Shown: positions 48,616 to 62,150 of the stretch, in pieces
Layout: each line of letters begins with the position of its first letter
Numbering within the stretch: position 1 is the stretch's first letter
Assembly: GCF_963422355.1 (NCBI RefSeq)
Contig: NC_085105.1
Coordinates: 3,226,052-3,290,051 of the forward strand
From: Corticium candelabrum
Taxonomy: Eukaryota > Porifera > Homoscleromorpha > Homosclerophorida > Plakinidae
Reading direction: 5' to 3'
Length of the DNA stretch: 64,000 nt
Notes under the pieces: model-generated
Told to the model about the DNA's origin: nothing
The model's database searches: none
What the model saw: the letters and a program-made list of their open reading frames with translations, nothing else
Program-made: the position numbers and the translations under genes

Positions 48616-48932
48616 GGCCGTGTTCACACTGCTAGTTATAGTGAGTTATCCAACCTGGGTATAGTAACTAAACTACAGTGTGAACACTAGCCGTAGCTAT
48701 AGCGTAGTTATAGCATAGTTACAGTAGTTACGCATGCGTAGTAGGCCTAGATGATTAGTCTCGCGTAGCGGGGAAGGGTCTGGCTACTAGATGATGTCTA
48801 GTCGCAACTTCCGTAAGCCTGCTGTTGAAATGATGCGTTTTAATCAGACATACTAACAAACTTACGTTTGTGTACATTCCACTTCGGGATACTAGAGTAA
48901 CATCCATGTTCACGCCAGTGTGAACAACTGCC
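48616..48932. mobile_element. MITE with GTTCACACTG ends
   Basis: Left end GGCCGTGTTCACACTG and right end reversed GGCAGTTGTTCACACTGG. A short TAGTCTC-family fragment (48755-48795) lies inside it. Confidence 0.65.
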
Positions 48933-49602
48933 TAAGTAACTATAATACCATATGAACAGGAGTAGTGACATCCTACTGTATCCGAGCATGTCTCCACTAG
49001 CGTTAAACTTGTTTACCCTAAACCTAAACAGCTATTGCTAAACTCGGTTCAGAGGTAGTTTAGCTCAAGTACTTTAGGTTTAACTGTCACATGATGGTAA
49101 TGTGCACCAGAGTAAACATCGATTCTGAGCCATCTCACTTTCTTTTCGCTCTGTTTATTCTAAAATTGTAGCGCCACACTCCAATGCACTCTCAGACGCT
49201 GTCACACATGACTTCTCCGATTCCATAATACCAAATCAAGTTTCCAGACAAGAGTGTAAAATTCCCAGACTAACAAAATAGGTGGAGACAATACGTCTTT
49301 TCTAAACACCTTTGGGCCAGACCAACTAATTTTTATGCTCAGATCTTTTGACATGAACATCGGACCAACTGTCAGTCTGACCAAAATAAGAAGTTAAACA
49401 ATAATGACAACATAACATTTGAGCACGCACAGTTCTCATTGAGAACACTAAAGCAAATGGAGCACAAGTGCAGAAAAAAACAAGCAGAACACGGGAGTAC
49501 ACAAACACTCGACCACATACAGTAGACCTTCGTACATCCAACCACTTTTGCAAAGCTGATATGACATTACAAGCCCGTTTGCTTAAGGGCAGTGGACAAG
49601 GT

Positions 49603-49701
49603 TAGTCTCACGTACCCAAACCCTTTTCCCCACATCATACTTCTGCAAAAAATTTGGGTCAAAAGTATGACGCAGGAAAAGGGTCTGGCTATGCGAGACT
49701 A
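49603..49701. mobile_element. 99-base palindromic MITE, TAGTCTC family
   Basis: Starts tagtctcacgtacccaaacc, ends gggtctggctatgcgagacta. The arms are nearly complete inverted copies (cccttttccccacatcatac against gtatgacgcaggaaaaggg) around a short centre. It looks like a minimal form of the 1-kb foldback elements. Confidence 0.8.
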
Positions 49702-50492
49702 GGACAAGGTGCAGTGATGACAACGAAAGATAGGAAGGTTTCTAGGTGTTAGTTTGGTGATTGTAGTTTTTATTTTATCACTAGCGTATTGTACAAGTTT
49801 CAGAGTTCAGACCATGCACATACGGTAACTGGGACTCCATAAACCAAACTGGAACTCAGAGGTATGGTTGAAACTCCAACGTTTCGATTATCTGTTCTTT
49901 TCACTTATTTGACCCCTATTCCTCCGTGGCTTACTCAAAGAGAGTCGGATATGCAAAGGTCTGCTGTTCTGTTAAGGCTTGCGCTGCAATGGATACCCGC
50001 TTGCACGAGTATTGTACACAAACGTACCACAAAAGGCAAACGTCATTGCATATGCATTTCACAATTTACTTGGTCAAGCTCAAAAACAGACCAGCAAATC
50101 TGAACATCAAGAAATTTAATCAGTTTGGCCTTAGTTCTAGTTTAGATCGGCACAAGTAGAGACATGCCCCTTATTAATAGCTAAACACTCACATCGCTCG
50201 ACCCCCAGTCTCAAACGTCTTACTCTCTGTTTCTCACGGTAACACAAAGGGACCATGTTTTCTCACTCCAAAAGTAAGTAGATTGCATATACGACGTAAA
50301 AGCTACTACAGCTGAAGAGTATAATCAAGGTTAAACAGTCTATTAGTGCACGTTTGAGCTACAGCTACAGCAAAAAAACTTGCACCACAAAATCAACTCG
50401 TCCCCTACCCTCAACCAATTTAGTAATACCACATATGCAAATCACCTGCTAATGTCAAACTGGCACGTCCATCGAGTTCTGACTTGGGACAA
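49702..50492. other. Intergenic, convergent EXOSC4/DLG region
   Basis: Two overlapping plus-strand frames at 49864-50159 carry no recognisable motif. The DLG 3' UTR should lie at the right edge. Confidence 0.4.
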
Positions 50493-52003
50493 TCAGTCGA
50501 GGTCTTTGGAATCTCGAACGGGCACCCAGATGAGTGGGCCAGAGTTTTGGTGAATGATCCGCTTGATCTGCAAGTATATCTCCTCGTATGTGTCACCGGT
50601 TACAATCGCTGGACACACAATTATCGTTATGTCATTGATTGCGTGGATATCATAGATACGAGCGACAACCTGTGAAATACTCGGCAAATTCTTGTTCGAG
50701 TTTGGCGGCTCTCTCGAACATTTTCTCGGCTTCGTCGTCCCGAGTTCGTTTATTCATGTCCCTAAGAGATGACGCAAAGCTCTTAGAGCTTATCTTTTTA
50801 TCGAAATCTGAGATGATTAGGTCGCCTGCCTCCTACAGTCTCTCTACCCCGATAATGATATCCCTGTTCGTGTCACACCGACATCTCAATGACCTTCAGT
50901 CTGATCATTACCCCTCACACACAAGGGGTAAAGTGATCAATTTGTCTCTGTCTGTCTGTCCATCTATGTGTCTGTCTGTTTTTCTATCAAATAACGTTTA
51001 TTTCAAACATACAGCTATAATACAATGCTAGCAAGGTAACTATATAAAGTTCTGTAACTACAAGAGTTTACTAGGACTAGATTTAAAAAACAAACAAACA
51101 TGTAACACTTAAAAGAGAACAATGCAGTCTGTCTCTGTCTGTCTGTCTGTCTGTCTGTCTGTCAATACACATATTTAAAATTTCAACACTATTACATTCT
51201 AAATGTCTGTCTGTCTTTTTCATATATTTTCATAAATGAATGCCAACCAAACTATTTAAAATGTTCCAGAGACCCAATAGGGTCAATATGCCTCACTGTC
51301 TGTCTGTCTGTCTGTCTGTCAATACATATATTATCAAACATCAAAGTATTATACATCACTGCAAGCTGGTAACTAAAGTCCAACAATAGTAAGAAACATA
51401 AAACTTGCAAACTACAAACAAGAGGCTGGGCTCTAAAGGTAGGTACAAGATAAGCAAGTCAGAAGAAATCACAACATCAGAATCCAAAGAAACCACGAAG
51501 ATGGTGACAACAAAATCCAGAGAAGATGCGCTAGGCCACAAAGGCAAGGTACGGCTGCGATACTTCCCAACACTAAAGTCACAAGATAAGACGAAGACAA
51601 AGATGAGATGATGACAACAGAATCTGGGGAAGACACACGAGGACAAGGTAAGGCTGCGATAATCCCAGATGCTAAGCCACAAGGTGGACAACAAGACAAA
51701 GATGAAGACGAGTAGAGTGCCTCTCTGTCTGTCTGTATGTCTGTCTGTCTGTCACTACAACATCACCGGGTCTCAAAATGCCGATGTGACTGTGAGTTAC
51801 AAGCAGTTGTGCTGGACATGGCAACCGCTGACCTCTACAACTACTCTTACTTGATCGAATCAACCGACTTCGGTCGAACAAACACCGCAATAGGTTGGAG
51901 AGCGGCGACTTCTAGTCGTTTGATCGCATACCCGCTGACATCCAGTATACAATGTTTGCCCTGCAATCGATTCAGACCATTACGACACGCTAATCGCACC
52001 GAT

Positions 52004-52054
<51 letters not shown>

Positions 52055-52932
52055 CCGATTACCTTCTCGGCTACTTCTCTCACGGCGGCAACGCTAGTGC
52101 CATACAAATTATCATTGTACTGTCCTGCCTCGATAAACTTGTGATTCTGAATGTCGCGTTCCATTTGCTCGCGCGACTCCACAAAGTGATAATCTCGACC
52201 GTCGACCTCGTACTCACGAGCACCTCGAGTCGTATCTATACAAAAAAATTGAAATCAACTTCACAGTATACACTGTCGTGTTGTCTAAAGGCAGGCAAAA
52301 TGGGCCAACTGCCAGACAGTCTGTCAGTCTCCCATTGAGTCAGACGAACGTTCGTGTACCTTTGTACCCAAGAAGCAGGTCATACCCATTCAGGTCTTGC
52401 TCCACGACACAAAGGAGATAAACAACGTCACAAACGACAAACAAACTTACGAGGCACGCAGCTGCCAAAGCGTTCGGGAAACTCTTGAATCAAATCGTCG
52501 TTGATCCGATCCTTCGGCGGACCCAAAATAATCACCGGCCTCGCATAACTGACTGCACCAAAACGCCACTGATCACAACACATCGAATCCAACCATTACG
52601 TCCAGCACTTACTCTCTTCCTGAGTCACTTCATCGTACGATAGTACGGCCTCTTCGAGTTCTATATTCGACACTCACAATTAGACTTACACGACTGCACT
52701 ATGCATGATGACATGACTCACTCTCTTCGCTCGGTGCCTTTTCCTTCTTCCTGAAAAATGGTATTCGCTTCGACAGATTAAAGCTCCTCCTTCGTCCGCC
52801 GTTACCGCCCTTCTTGTCGTCCTTGTTCACGGACTTTGAGAACTTGACACTCTTTTGCCTCGATCTCTCTTTCCTTTCGACCCTGTGTAACAACAGTTTT
52901 GTACTATTTCCTCTCTCTCTCTCTCTCTCTCT

Positions 52933-52985
<53 letters not shown>

Positions 52986-54223
52986 AGCTCGAAATAACCA
53001 CCGGGACATCAGACAATGTCTGATCAATATTGCTATTTGTCCAGGCAACTGAATCTATGCACAGACATCCTAGTCCTGTCACCAATCTGAACTGTAGCCT
53101 AGAAATCTTGATTTTGTTAACCAATGTGAGCTTAGAACAAGCTAGAGCAAACTGTGGAGCATGTAACTTTTAGCATGTACATGTGCAAGGCAGTATCCTA
53201 TGTCTGCTGCATCACAGGTGGTCACAGGTGAAGGTAACACATTTTAAGTCTTTAGGTATTTTACAATAGTAAACAGCTGGTGTTACCATTTTAGGTGTTG
53301 TGTTAATTAACATGTGGTTGGGTTGACTTCATTTTTCTGACAGTTGTTGCAGGTCTTGAATGTGTCTAGGTAAGGCAGCCATCCCATCCTTTGGCCAGTC
53401 ATCGGTTGAGGGTAGACCAGCAACTAAGCCACTGCTCATCTCTTTCTATGCAATTATAAAAGGCCTACCCCTTGGCATAGTTTCACATACTGATGATAGG
53501 TGCCATGGGCTATCACAAATCACTAAAATTAGTTTCTTATCTTGTCTTTTGTTTTCTGATGGCTGCCTTTGAGTTCTCAACCATTGATTTAGTTCCTTCA
53601 GAGTGGACAACGTTGCAGCATCAATTCTGCCGCAATAAGCACCGTCTGGTTACCTACTAGTATAAATGGTGAAAGGATGGGAATTGCCTTTTTTTGGTCA
53701 GCAAGCGCTTGCATTAGGAGAAGAGAACTAACACACGCAGATCAGTTTCCACGTGTTTGTGTTCATTGCATTATAAAATAGTACCAACAATCATGTATGC
53801 AAACAGTGAAAGAGTGCCAAGGTGTTAAAATTAATTCAAGTTACCTGAAACTACCTTGCTATCCCAGTAAGGCAGTGGGCTTTTTGCCCCAAATGGCACC
53901 TACTAATCTGGTTGCTAGGGCTCAAAGAGGTACATGTAGTGTACATGTGCATGATGCTGCATTGTGAAGTCCAGAGCAGTGATAACAGCTCTTCATGTGT
54001 ATGGATACATAATGAATATATTATGCATATATAATTTTAAAATGTATATATATATATATAATTGTTATCTATGTCATATATTATACTATATGTTATATAT
54101 TATACTATATGTTATAATATGATATTGTACATTTTGTGAAAGTCCGATCAAATTTGGCAGAAGTCTAGTCAAAAGCTACTTTGGTCGGACTTACGTCCGG
54201 CCAACTTTTTTCCTTATTTCGAG

Positions 54224-54293
<70 letters not shown>

Positions 54294-56799
54294 CTTTTCT
54301 TTAATATTGTAAACCTCTTCTTGCTCGGGATGACGCCTTGACCTTCTTCTATTCCTTCAGCCGTGATTCGTCTCGCTTGCCACCACTCATCGTCACTAGC
54401 GTTCGTCACGTGAAGAATGTCACCGTGTCTAAAGCTGAGGCCTGAGCTGGGAAGTCCTGAGTCTTTGTTCTTGTCGTAATCAAAGAGTGCTCTATGCAAA
54501 CAACATTTTATGGCTTCCCGCTTGAGTCATGTAGTGAGCAATCTTTTTTGTGTGTATTACCTCACAAAGAGTTCTTTCTTGGCCGATGTTCGCAATGATC
54601 CGGCTGCCGTACCGGCACCTTGTGCACGCTCTTTCATATCGTTGATCTTCGCTTCAAAGTTGGCATACTCTACAGTACAACACGCGACACAGACAGCACG
54701 TCAATAATTTAAATACAAATTACAGAGAAATCAAAAATAATGTTTGCTAAATTATTTCTTTTGTATTTTATATTATTATTACTAATTGTTATTTTATTAA
54801 TTAATATTTATTACAAACTAAAATGTATTATGGTCATCATCACCCACCAACCCGGCAGGTAACTCCCAGAGAGGTACGTGTTTCCGTGTAATTCATATGG
54901 CGCTAGTAACTGGCTTATTGATTATTGATTGCGTGCCCTACGAGGATTTTGCCAGCTCTGAACAGCATGCCCAGTAGATATACTGGGACTACCAAGAAAG
55001 CACTGATCCTCATTGCCAACAATCCCCACACCAGATCACAGAAACTCCCCATCGACGAAAACAAGTCTACTCTCACAGACATAGCCAAATAGACAGTGAG
55101 AAAGAAACAGCATACTCGTTTCATTATATTGCTGTCACCACCCGGGACTGAATTAACATTATTACCTAAGGCCCAGATATCCGGGCTAAGGCTATAATAG
55201 TGGGTCGACGTGTGACCATATTTATACTCAATTAGCGTAGATGCAAATGAAGCTATTCCGACCAATAGATGAATGTGATGTCATCATACGGCTCCACCTC
55301 TGTTTGTTTGGGAGCTATGCTACAAGAATTCAGCCATCGAGCTTCCGCCCTGTACATGGTGTTTATAATAAATTATTCCTTTCCTTTACCGGTTTAGCAC
55401 ATAGAAACAACGCATATAGTCTATATTTGCCCATATATGTTTTCCCACCAACAATCAGGCCTCTAGAGACTAATGGTGTAGCTGTACCTGACTTGTAACA
55501 TTTTGCTTGTTTCACAGTATTTCTGCATAGTGATTCTGCAGCCTGCCAGCTTGAATTTTCGGTGTTGTTGAAAAATCACTAGTGTCGTCTTCAACAGAAA
55601 TTTGCAAAAGGGAATATGCATTGTCCATGACAGTGTCTGTTTGTCAGACGAAGCAACTGACCAGTAAGTACGCTAAATTTTTAGTGTCTCTATTCATTTC
55701 GTTACCGTATCCAAAGTCACAGAGAACAGAGACATCTAATCTACATTTGCACGTGCATGTTCCCCACATGAATGTTTTGTTTTGGCTCTGGCGGCTCTGA
55801 GGTCACCTCATTACAACAACCTAAATGATTGTGGTTAGACAGATAGCTGTGTAAATACAGTAGGCGTAACCACCAAGTGAGGGGATTTTGATGGTGTTGA
55901 TCAAATTCATGAGCATTCGAATTCGATCGTGCCTCTTGATCCTCAGCCACCTTACATACACTGTACACGTCTCAGCGCCATGTGGTGTGCATGTACACCA
56001 GCCGAGGGTTTAGCACTGTATAGTGCTTCTCTATTCATTTTATTAATTTTTATTTTTTATTTTAAAAGCTATTTTTGCTACAACAACACATCTAGTTGAC
56101 AATAAATACAGTTTAAATCATCTCTATTGTCACTCACCTTCAGGGTTGTATTGAACCCTCATATGCACAGTCGCACCCGAACCCTTTAATGCAGCAGCGG
56201 CGTCTTCGTGCGTCGCAATTCTCAAATCTTTACTGTTGACCTACAAACAGAGAAAGTCAAATACAATATCTACCAACACGATTTCACATACAGAAAGTAT
56301 TTGATCTCCTCGCTTCAACTGGCCACTTCGATCAGCAGCACCGCCGGCCAATATAAACGATATAAAGATTCCTTCGCCGTCCTCGCCGCCGACAATGTTA
56401 AAGCCGAGTCCTTGGTGACCTTTACTCAGTGCGACGTCTCGTGGTTCCCTCACACCACCGTGCGGCGACACCTGCTTCGGTTCCGGTGGAATCATTGCAA
56501 GCCCAACGGCCGGCATCGCACTAACCGGAGGAGACTTGGCATGCGGAGGTGCCTAAAACAAAAAACAATACACAACACACGTTTACAATGAATCACAATG
56601 ATACACACTTTTGATCTCTTGACTGGCTTTTCTTTTTCAGGCGGCAACAATGAAGTCTTGGTGATCACTAATTTCACCGTCTGTTGAGTCGCTTTTAGGA
56701 CCGAAACGGCGTAATCGTGTGTCACATCCACCAGAGACTTTTCATTCACCTACACCATACACACGTCAATCGACTTCCACAACGAAGGTTTATCATAAT

Positions 56800-56875
<76 letters not shown>

Positions 56876-59800
56876 CATGTAGACGTACAACGTACATATA
56901 GCTCTTACACTTAGAATACAATCACCGACTGCGAGGCGCTTGTCGACCGAGGCGGCTCCGCCCTCGATAATCTTCGTCACAAATATCCCATCATCTCCGC
57001 TGATGTGTTGATTATCGGTGCCACCAGCAATGCTAAAACCGAGACCTACAAGCCACATAATCACTTACTTAGGGAATTACAGATGATAACCATTGACTCA
57101 CCCTTTCCACCTTTAACCAACACAATCTCTATTGGCTCTTCTACTTTGGAACTAACGGGGGCACTAGCGGCCAGAGGTACCTTACGTCTAATGACCTGGA
57201 AAACACGACTGCGTGATGACACAACGGCGTGAGATGGTGAGTGCGTGACTCACTAGAGTTACTGTCGTTCCTGCATTGCGGAGCGTGTCGACGGCGTCCT
57301 GATGCATCACCTTGTCGAGAACGACACCGTTGACGCTCAGAATGCAATCGCCGGTCCTAGAAAAAATCGGTAGTAAACAAAGCGAAATGATGATCACCTG
57401 ATACGAACACAAAACGAACAAATGACAAGAAAAAGTTAAGTTTGGAAAGAACAAAAAAGATGTCAATGTAGTAAGGATCAGTGGGGATGATAACGGTCAG
57501 CCATCGGACATTTGTCTGACCAAAACACACCGATGTCCTAGTCAAATCCAGTTAGTCGGCCAGAGTCCTCCTTAGAGTGTGGTAATGTGGCACAGCACCA
57601 CGCTGAGAAATCCCAGCCACGTGACCAAGTACAATCGTGTGTAAAAAAAATTAGGGAGATCTGGATTCTAATTGACTGCAAAAGTCGTAATTAGAAGACG
57701 AGTCACTGAAGAACGTTTGTGTGGTCAACCAGTCACCTCTTCCACTTTCAAAGTCAATTTAGGACATCCAGACGTTTCGTTTACGCGAGAAAGGTCTGGA
57801 ATTTCGAGGCTATGCAGATGCCGTGTTAGTGTGCATGTGCGTAAAGAAACACGCAGAGAGATGAAGAGGAAAGTGGCATGTTCAATAACTTCGTTCTTTC
57901 CCGTATTGGGGCAAAAGTCAGAGAAAGCGTGTCCCGAAGAGACAGAAGCTAAAAGTAACGAGCCGGAGAAAACCAGTTCTATCCAAGCGAATCAAGGAGC
58001 TGTGCCACAGGCCGATCACCATAAGTCACTGTCTGACTTTGTTAAATATTTTAGTTGTAACGGCAGCCGGGGCTTAGCTAATTAATACACAGTTTGAAAT
58101 CATCAACATTAAATTATGAAACTTGTCTTTCTTTCTTTCTCATGTTTCTCTAGCATTGTCCATGAGTCTATGACTCGTTTCAGTCGTTGGGGAGTCTCCG
58201 TGGTCTGGCAAACGGTCTGTTGACGATGACGTCCAGCGCTTTCCTGGTGGTCATTGATAACCACCAGGCATGCTGTCCCAAGTTCTCGATCACCATAATG
58301 CCTGTAATCTATATATCGAATTAGCTAGTCATTGACCACTGTGTGGACTACAACAGAAACATGTGCCCTACTGGGCTCACCTGAAGGGTTGGTGGGCGCC
58401 CAGACCCCACATGTCCCTCATGGTGGGGCATAACGACACACCACTAGCAAAGGTTTGGGTATCCAAGTGTCTGTCGCAGAAAGGGGCATGTGTTGCAAAT
58501 ACCGTCTCTGCCAAGCTATTTCGAAATCCTGGGGAGAACCCTGGGACTCGGACATCGTGTCCGGCCATAAGGGTAATGCAAACCTTCTAGATCATACGAA
58601 ACGAATCCATCTACGGTAGACTCAATCATTGAGCTCAGTTGGATGCTGCTGCACAGAGTACAGCACCATAGACGTCACATCATTATATCTTTCAAATGAC
58701 TAGGTTTTTTAGTACACTTGCCACCGTCAACAAAGAGGGAGGATCTGCCTACAGGGGATACTTAATTTCACACAATTCAGTGTGAAATTAATTTAGTGTG
58801 GTGTGATTAATAATTTATAATTAATAAACTTAATTTAAAAATAATTTAAATAATAAAGTTAATTTAATAATATTAATATTTATGATAACAGCACTTGTGT
58901 CCAAGTACATCGAGTGACGTCCGACTCACTTTACAAACGTTATAATCCCCACCAGCGGGCAGTCAGGTTATTCATACATTCAGTATCGACTATCAGCCAT
59001 GTTAGTACAGCTGCCGACCTCACTCAACATCTAATCATACCAATCACCGTCTCTGTGTGTCTCTTATTCTATATACAGTACACTACACACACGACACGAC
59101 ACGACACGAAAAGCAACACACTCAAATACTAGCCAACTAAACAAACGACGACATTATCAATATGGCAACTATCGATTACAAGAAAAATTATCCCAACTAA
59201 TTGCCTTCAGTTATAAACCTACCATATTCCACAATGTGCCCCCATGCATGATGACTCTATAGAGAAATAATAATGCCCCATGTTCGATTAATGCCCCAAT
59301 GAGGTAGTATTCAAACCTAGTTATATGCATGCACGTCTATCAACGTGTACGTTTGAGTTACGGTAAGATTGATATGAACACCCAGATAGAACTACTGACT
59401 GAGGATAACGATTCAACGTACACAACAGACTAGGAACACAACTCAAGTGAAAGTGAAAGTAACCAGGATACATGTGACTGTAATGATTACATTAGGTATG
59501 GTAGTTTGTTCTTGTTGTTTACGTAGTGTGATGGTATGCAAACAAACAATGCAACAGTCTGTGCTTGCCACATAATGCTCCATGTTTCAGAACTATGAAA
59601 ACAAACGTAAATCTCACTTTAGTCTGCCATCGTCTGCTGCAGCTCCTTTATCCATGACTTTCGTCACATATAGACCGTAGTCTTCCTCGGCTTGAGGGTG
59701 ATCCAGTCCTCCTGCAATGCTGAATCCGAGTGCTTGTGTTCCCTGAGAACACAAATGCGATACGTATGTCTATGTTGCAGCATAAGAGCATCGACTATGA

Positions 59801-60103
59801 AACCTTCTCCAAGATAATTGTCTCTTGCTCCCATTGCCAACTTTCTTGGCCCTGTGGTACCACACACAAACGTATTACTTCATCACTATATTATACTCTA
59901 GATTAGTGTCTGATACAGTCATTGAACGAACGTTTATATCACTGGACATGGATGTTGTAGAGCTTATAGGTTGTGGCTTCAACTACTGGTAAAATAGATG
60001 CTGTCTTCTAGTTTGGTATGGTTTCTAATACAACTGTAAATACCATATGGTAGATGTGTATGTTAATGTTGAAGGTGTGGACTCACACGCCCACAACAAA
60101 TCA

Positions 60104-60167
<64 letters not shown>

Positions 60168-61643
60168 TATGTGTGCATGAGTGGCAGCAAACATTTAGTT
60201 TGTCAGAACCATATAGACAACAAAAATTGACATCGGATTTCCAACCCATGTGTGAGAATGCACTAACACAACGAAAAAAAAAAATAGAAAACCCACACAG
60301 CAATGCGATAACATCCCTCAACACCCACCCTCGTTTTCGTTCTAAAGTGCATCTTAGCCAAGAGAGAAAAACATCACAAATGCATCACTGTCCACCATAG
60401 ATAGACAACCAGCCATATTTCACTTCCATCCAAAAATAGACTTACACTAACGAATTAGGCAACACTTACAGCATCAGTTTGATCAACGGCATTAGTCACA
60501 GTCTTCGGTTCATCAAGCTGGTTTAGAATCTCTGGATCAGGAGGCGGCAAGGGCAACGACTAAACCAAAGGGCAACACTCCTTACACACCTCGATCACCA
60601 CAACACAACTCCTCACTTCAACAGTCTCGACCATAGCAACAGCAGAAGCCTCTTCCATTAAAGCTTCGACTGGAGGTGGAGGTGGTGGTGGTGTAGGCTC
60701 TTTCTCGGCCTCCTGTTCGCCATCCTTCTTGGTCACCTTCCTGTAAGGCATCGGTGACTGCTTCTCCCAGGCTGTAGCCATATCCATCGTTTCCTGTGTC
60801 TTCTGGTCGACCGATTTGGTGCCATCCAGTAGAGTGTCCTCATAAAATTCCTGGATATCTATAACAACACGTGCCCTCCGATCATGACGACAACATGACA
60901 GTACCAACGAAGCAGCACACAAGCATCCTGCTCAGACGGAACTGTTATAAATAAACATAATGTCGAGTCACGCAACGACGGCACCTGCTCGATCCAACAC
61001 AACACAACACAATACACGACATGCACTCAAAATGTAAAATCCGAGCCTTCACTACACCACCAGCCCAAAATTCGTCACACAAAAAATCGGAAAAAAAACA
61101 CAACACAACCATGAACCCCATTTCCCCGAAATACATCACACATAATACTTTCTTCTCACGACCAAAGTCGTTGGCAAATCGTGGCAACTAGCCCGGACCC
61201 GAAATAGCTCCGTCTGACGACACCAGTTGATCACCTCCGCTACAACTCCGCAGTTGCTACTCGCACCCTGTCTGCACGTGCAGCCAAATTATAGCACTTC
61301 GCATGACTTGAACGCGAAACGAGGCGAAGTCGACGACCAAGACAAAGGCAAAAACACGGAAACAATAGCGAAAGCGCCTACAGTGCGTGTGCGCTTACCG
61401 AGAAGAGCCTGGAAGAGGCGGCTGCGAAATATTCTGATGACTCTCTCGATGGCGGTGCGAAGTGGCCGGTCATCCGGGCGAGTCAGTTTAGAGTGGTAGT
61501 CTTCGAGGAGCTCGAGAGCGCGGTGTGCATCTGCACAAGGCAAACACACGAAGTCATGCAAACACGAACGTATGGCATTCTTGCTCGCGAGTGCCAGTTG
61601 GCGTCGCTTGGCTGGTGTACGCACCTTGTTTTCTCACCGGCAT
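50493..61643 (-). CDS. DLG1: DLG (discs large) MAGUK scaffold, complete
   Basis: DLG organises cell-polarity and junction or synaptic complexes at the plasma membrane. Twenty-one exons all keep phase and give 860 residues: 61643-61625, 61530-61399, 60858-60617, 60559-60470, 59851-59804, 59742-59618, 57356-57254, 57195-57102, 57045-56909, 56749-56609, 56552-56292, 56240-56138, 54669-54561, 54491-54315, 52882-52722, 52660-52613, 52552-52451, 52235-52063, 51960-51851, 50761-50670, 50608-50493. The L27 domain ([20 protein letters not shown]) starts at residue 1. PDZ1 is about 168-253 (LGFSIAGG), PDZ2 about 274-362 ([15 protein letters not shown]), PDZ3 about 410-495 ([14 protein letters not shown]). 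SH3 is about 530-597 ([18 protein letters not shown]). A basic hook follows ([17 protein letters not shown]), then the guanylate-kinase-like domain from about 664 ([43 protein letters not shown]). Confidence 0.97.
50940..51360. repeat. CTGT arrays with attached module in DLG intron
   Basis: Runs of ctgt at about 50945-50990, 51125-51163 and 51297-51319 are each followed by an AT-rich module of about 45 bases (caatacatatattatcaaac, then tattatacat). A further ctgt run is at 51724-51752. The reverse complement of the module lies beside the CAGA array at 6.85 kb. Confidence 0.75.
52005..52051. repeat. (CA)n microsatellite
   Basis: Lies in the 102-base DLG intron between exons 52235-52063 and 51960-51851, and fills nearly half of it. 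Confidence 0.95.
52910..52982. repeat. (CT)n(GT)n microsatellite
   Basis: CT units followed by GT units, about 28 bases from the acceptor of the DLG hook exon. Confidence 0.95.
54227..54292. repeat. (GT)n microsatellite
   Basis: Within 25 bases of the donor side of the DLG SH3 exon (54491-54315). Confidence 0.95.
56804..56874. repeat. (GT)n microsatellite
   Basis: Occupies most of the 159-base intron that splits PDZ2 of DLG. Confidence 0.95.
57841..58085 (+). pseudogene. Possible hAT-type transposase N-terminal fragment
   Basis: An open frame on the strand opposite DLG, in the intron between the two halves of PDZ1, includes [20 protein letters not shown] followed by a Glu/Ser/Lys-rich stretch. 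Many hAT/ZMYM-type transposon ORFs start with a K-R-K..I.SFF segment and a charged low-complexity tail. The zinc finger and catalytic domains are absent. It is low-confidence. Confidence 0.3.
60104..60166. repeat. (GT)n microsatellite
   Basis: GT array in a DLG intron upstream of PDZ1. Confidence 0.95.
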
Positions 61644-61762
61644 GATTGGGGGCGAATCTGTTGGTTCTGGCTCGCGTAGAGACGGCAGAAGGGACTCTAG
61701 CAGCGACAATCGACGGTTGAAGATGGCGGACCGAAATAGTCTTGGTGAAGAGTATGCGCAAT
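61644..61762. promoter_or_regulatory. DLG 5' flank with YY1-like motif
   Basis: AAGATGGCGG at 61720-61729 matches the YY1 core common near animal transcription starts. It lies 77 bases upstream of the DLG start codon (DLG reads leftward). Inferred from motif only. Confidence 0.4.
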
Positions 61763-62150
61763 AATGACGATCTAGAACTAGGTCACGTGATGTGCTTAAC
61801 GCGCGTTAGCTAAACAAATGTTTGTCATAATTTATAGTATTTAGTTATCTAGAATTTCTTAAAGTTTTCTTATTGATTTTTTGTTTTATGGTTGCCTCTA
61901 TTCTATGATTCTATTTGCTTTCAGCTAGAGAGTATTCTACTGGTACTGTGTACAGCGTACATTTGCACTAGAACTAAGTCACGTGACTGTATGCGTAACG
62001 CGCGCTAGCCAAACAAATATAATACATTAGTATAGTTATCTAGTGATTTCTTGATGTTCTGTAAAAATTTTTCGCCTTATGACTCTCTCTTCTAACTTTA
62101 GTTCTATTTGTTTTCCGGCTAGAAGGTATCCCACACCAGCTTGAACACTC
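61763..62150. repeat. About 205-base tandem duplication including the TMEM126-like 3' end
   Basis: The segments 61768-61940 and 61970-62150 align in the same orientation. They share ctagaactaNgtcacgtga, taacgcgcgNtagc, agttatctag and ctatttgNtttcNggctaga. The right copy contains the last about 35 codons and stop of the TMEM126-like gene. The left copy has decayed. The right copy holds a full GTCACGTGAC at 61979-61988. Confidence 0.75.

Noticed and set aside
49864-50159. Two overlapping plus-strand frames of about 78 residues
   Set aside because: No family similarity and they overlap each other in different frames in a repeat-rich intergenic region.
54915-55265. 116-residue hydrophobic minus-strand frame in a DLG intron
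   Set aside because: No recognisable motif, no splice connection to DLG, and chance is plausible for AT-poor intron sequence; not called as a gene.
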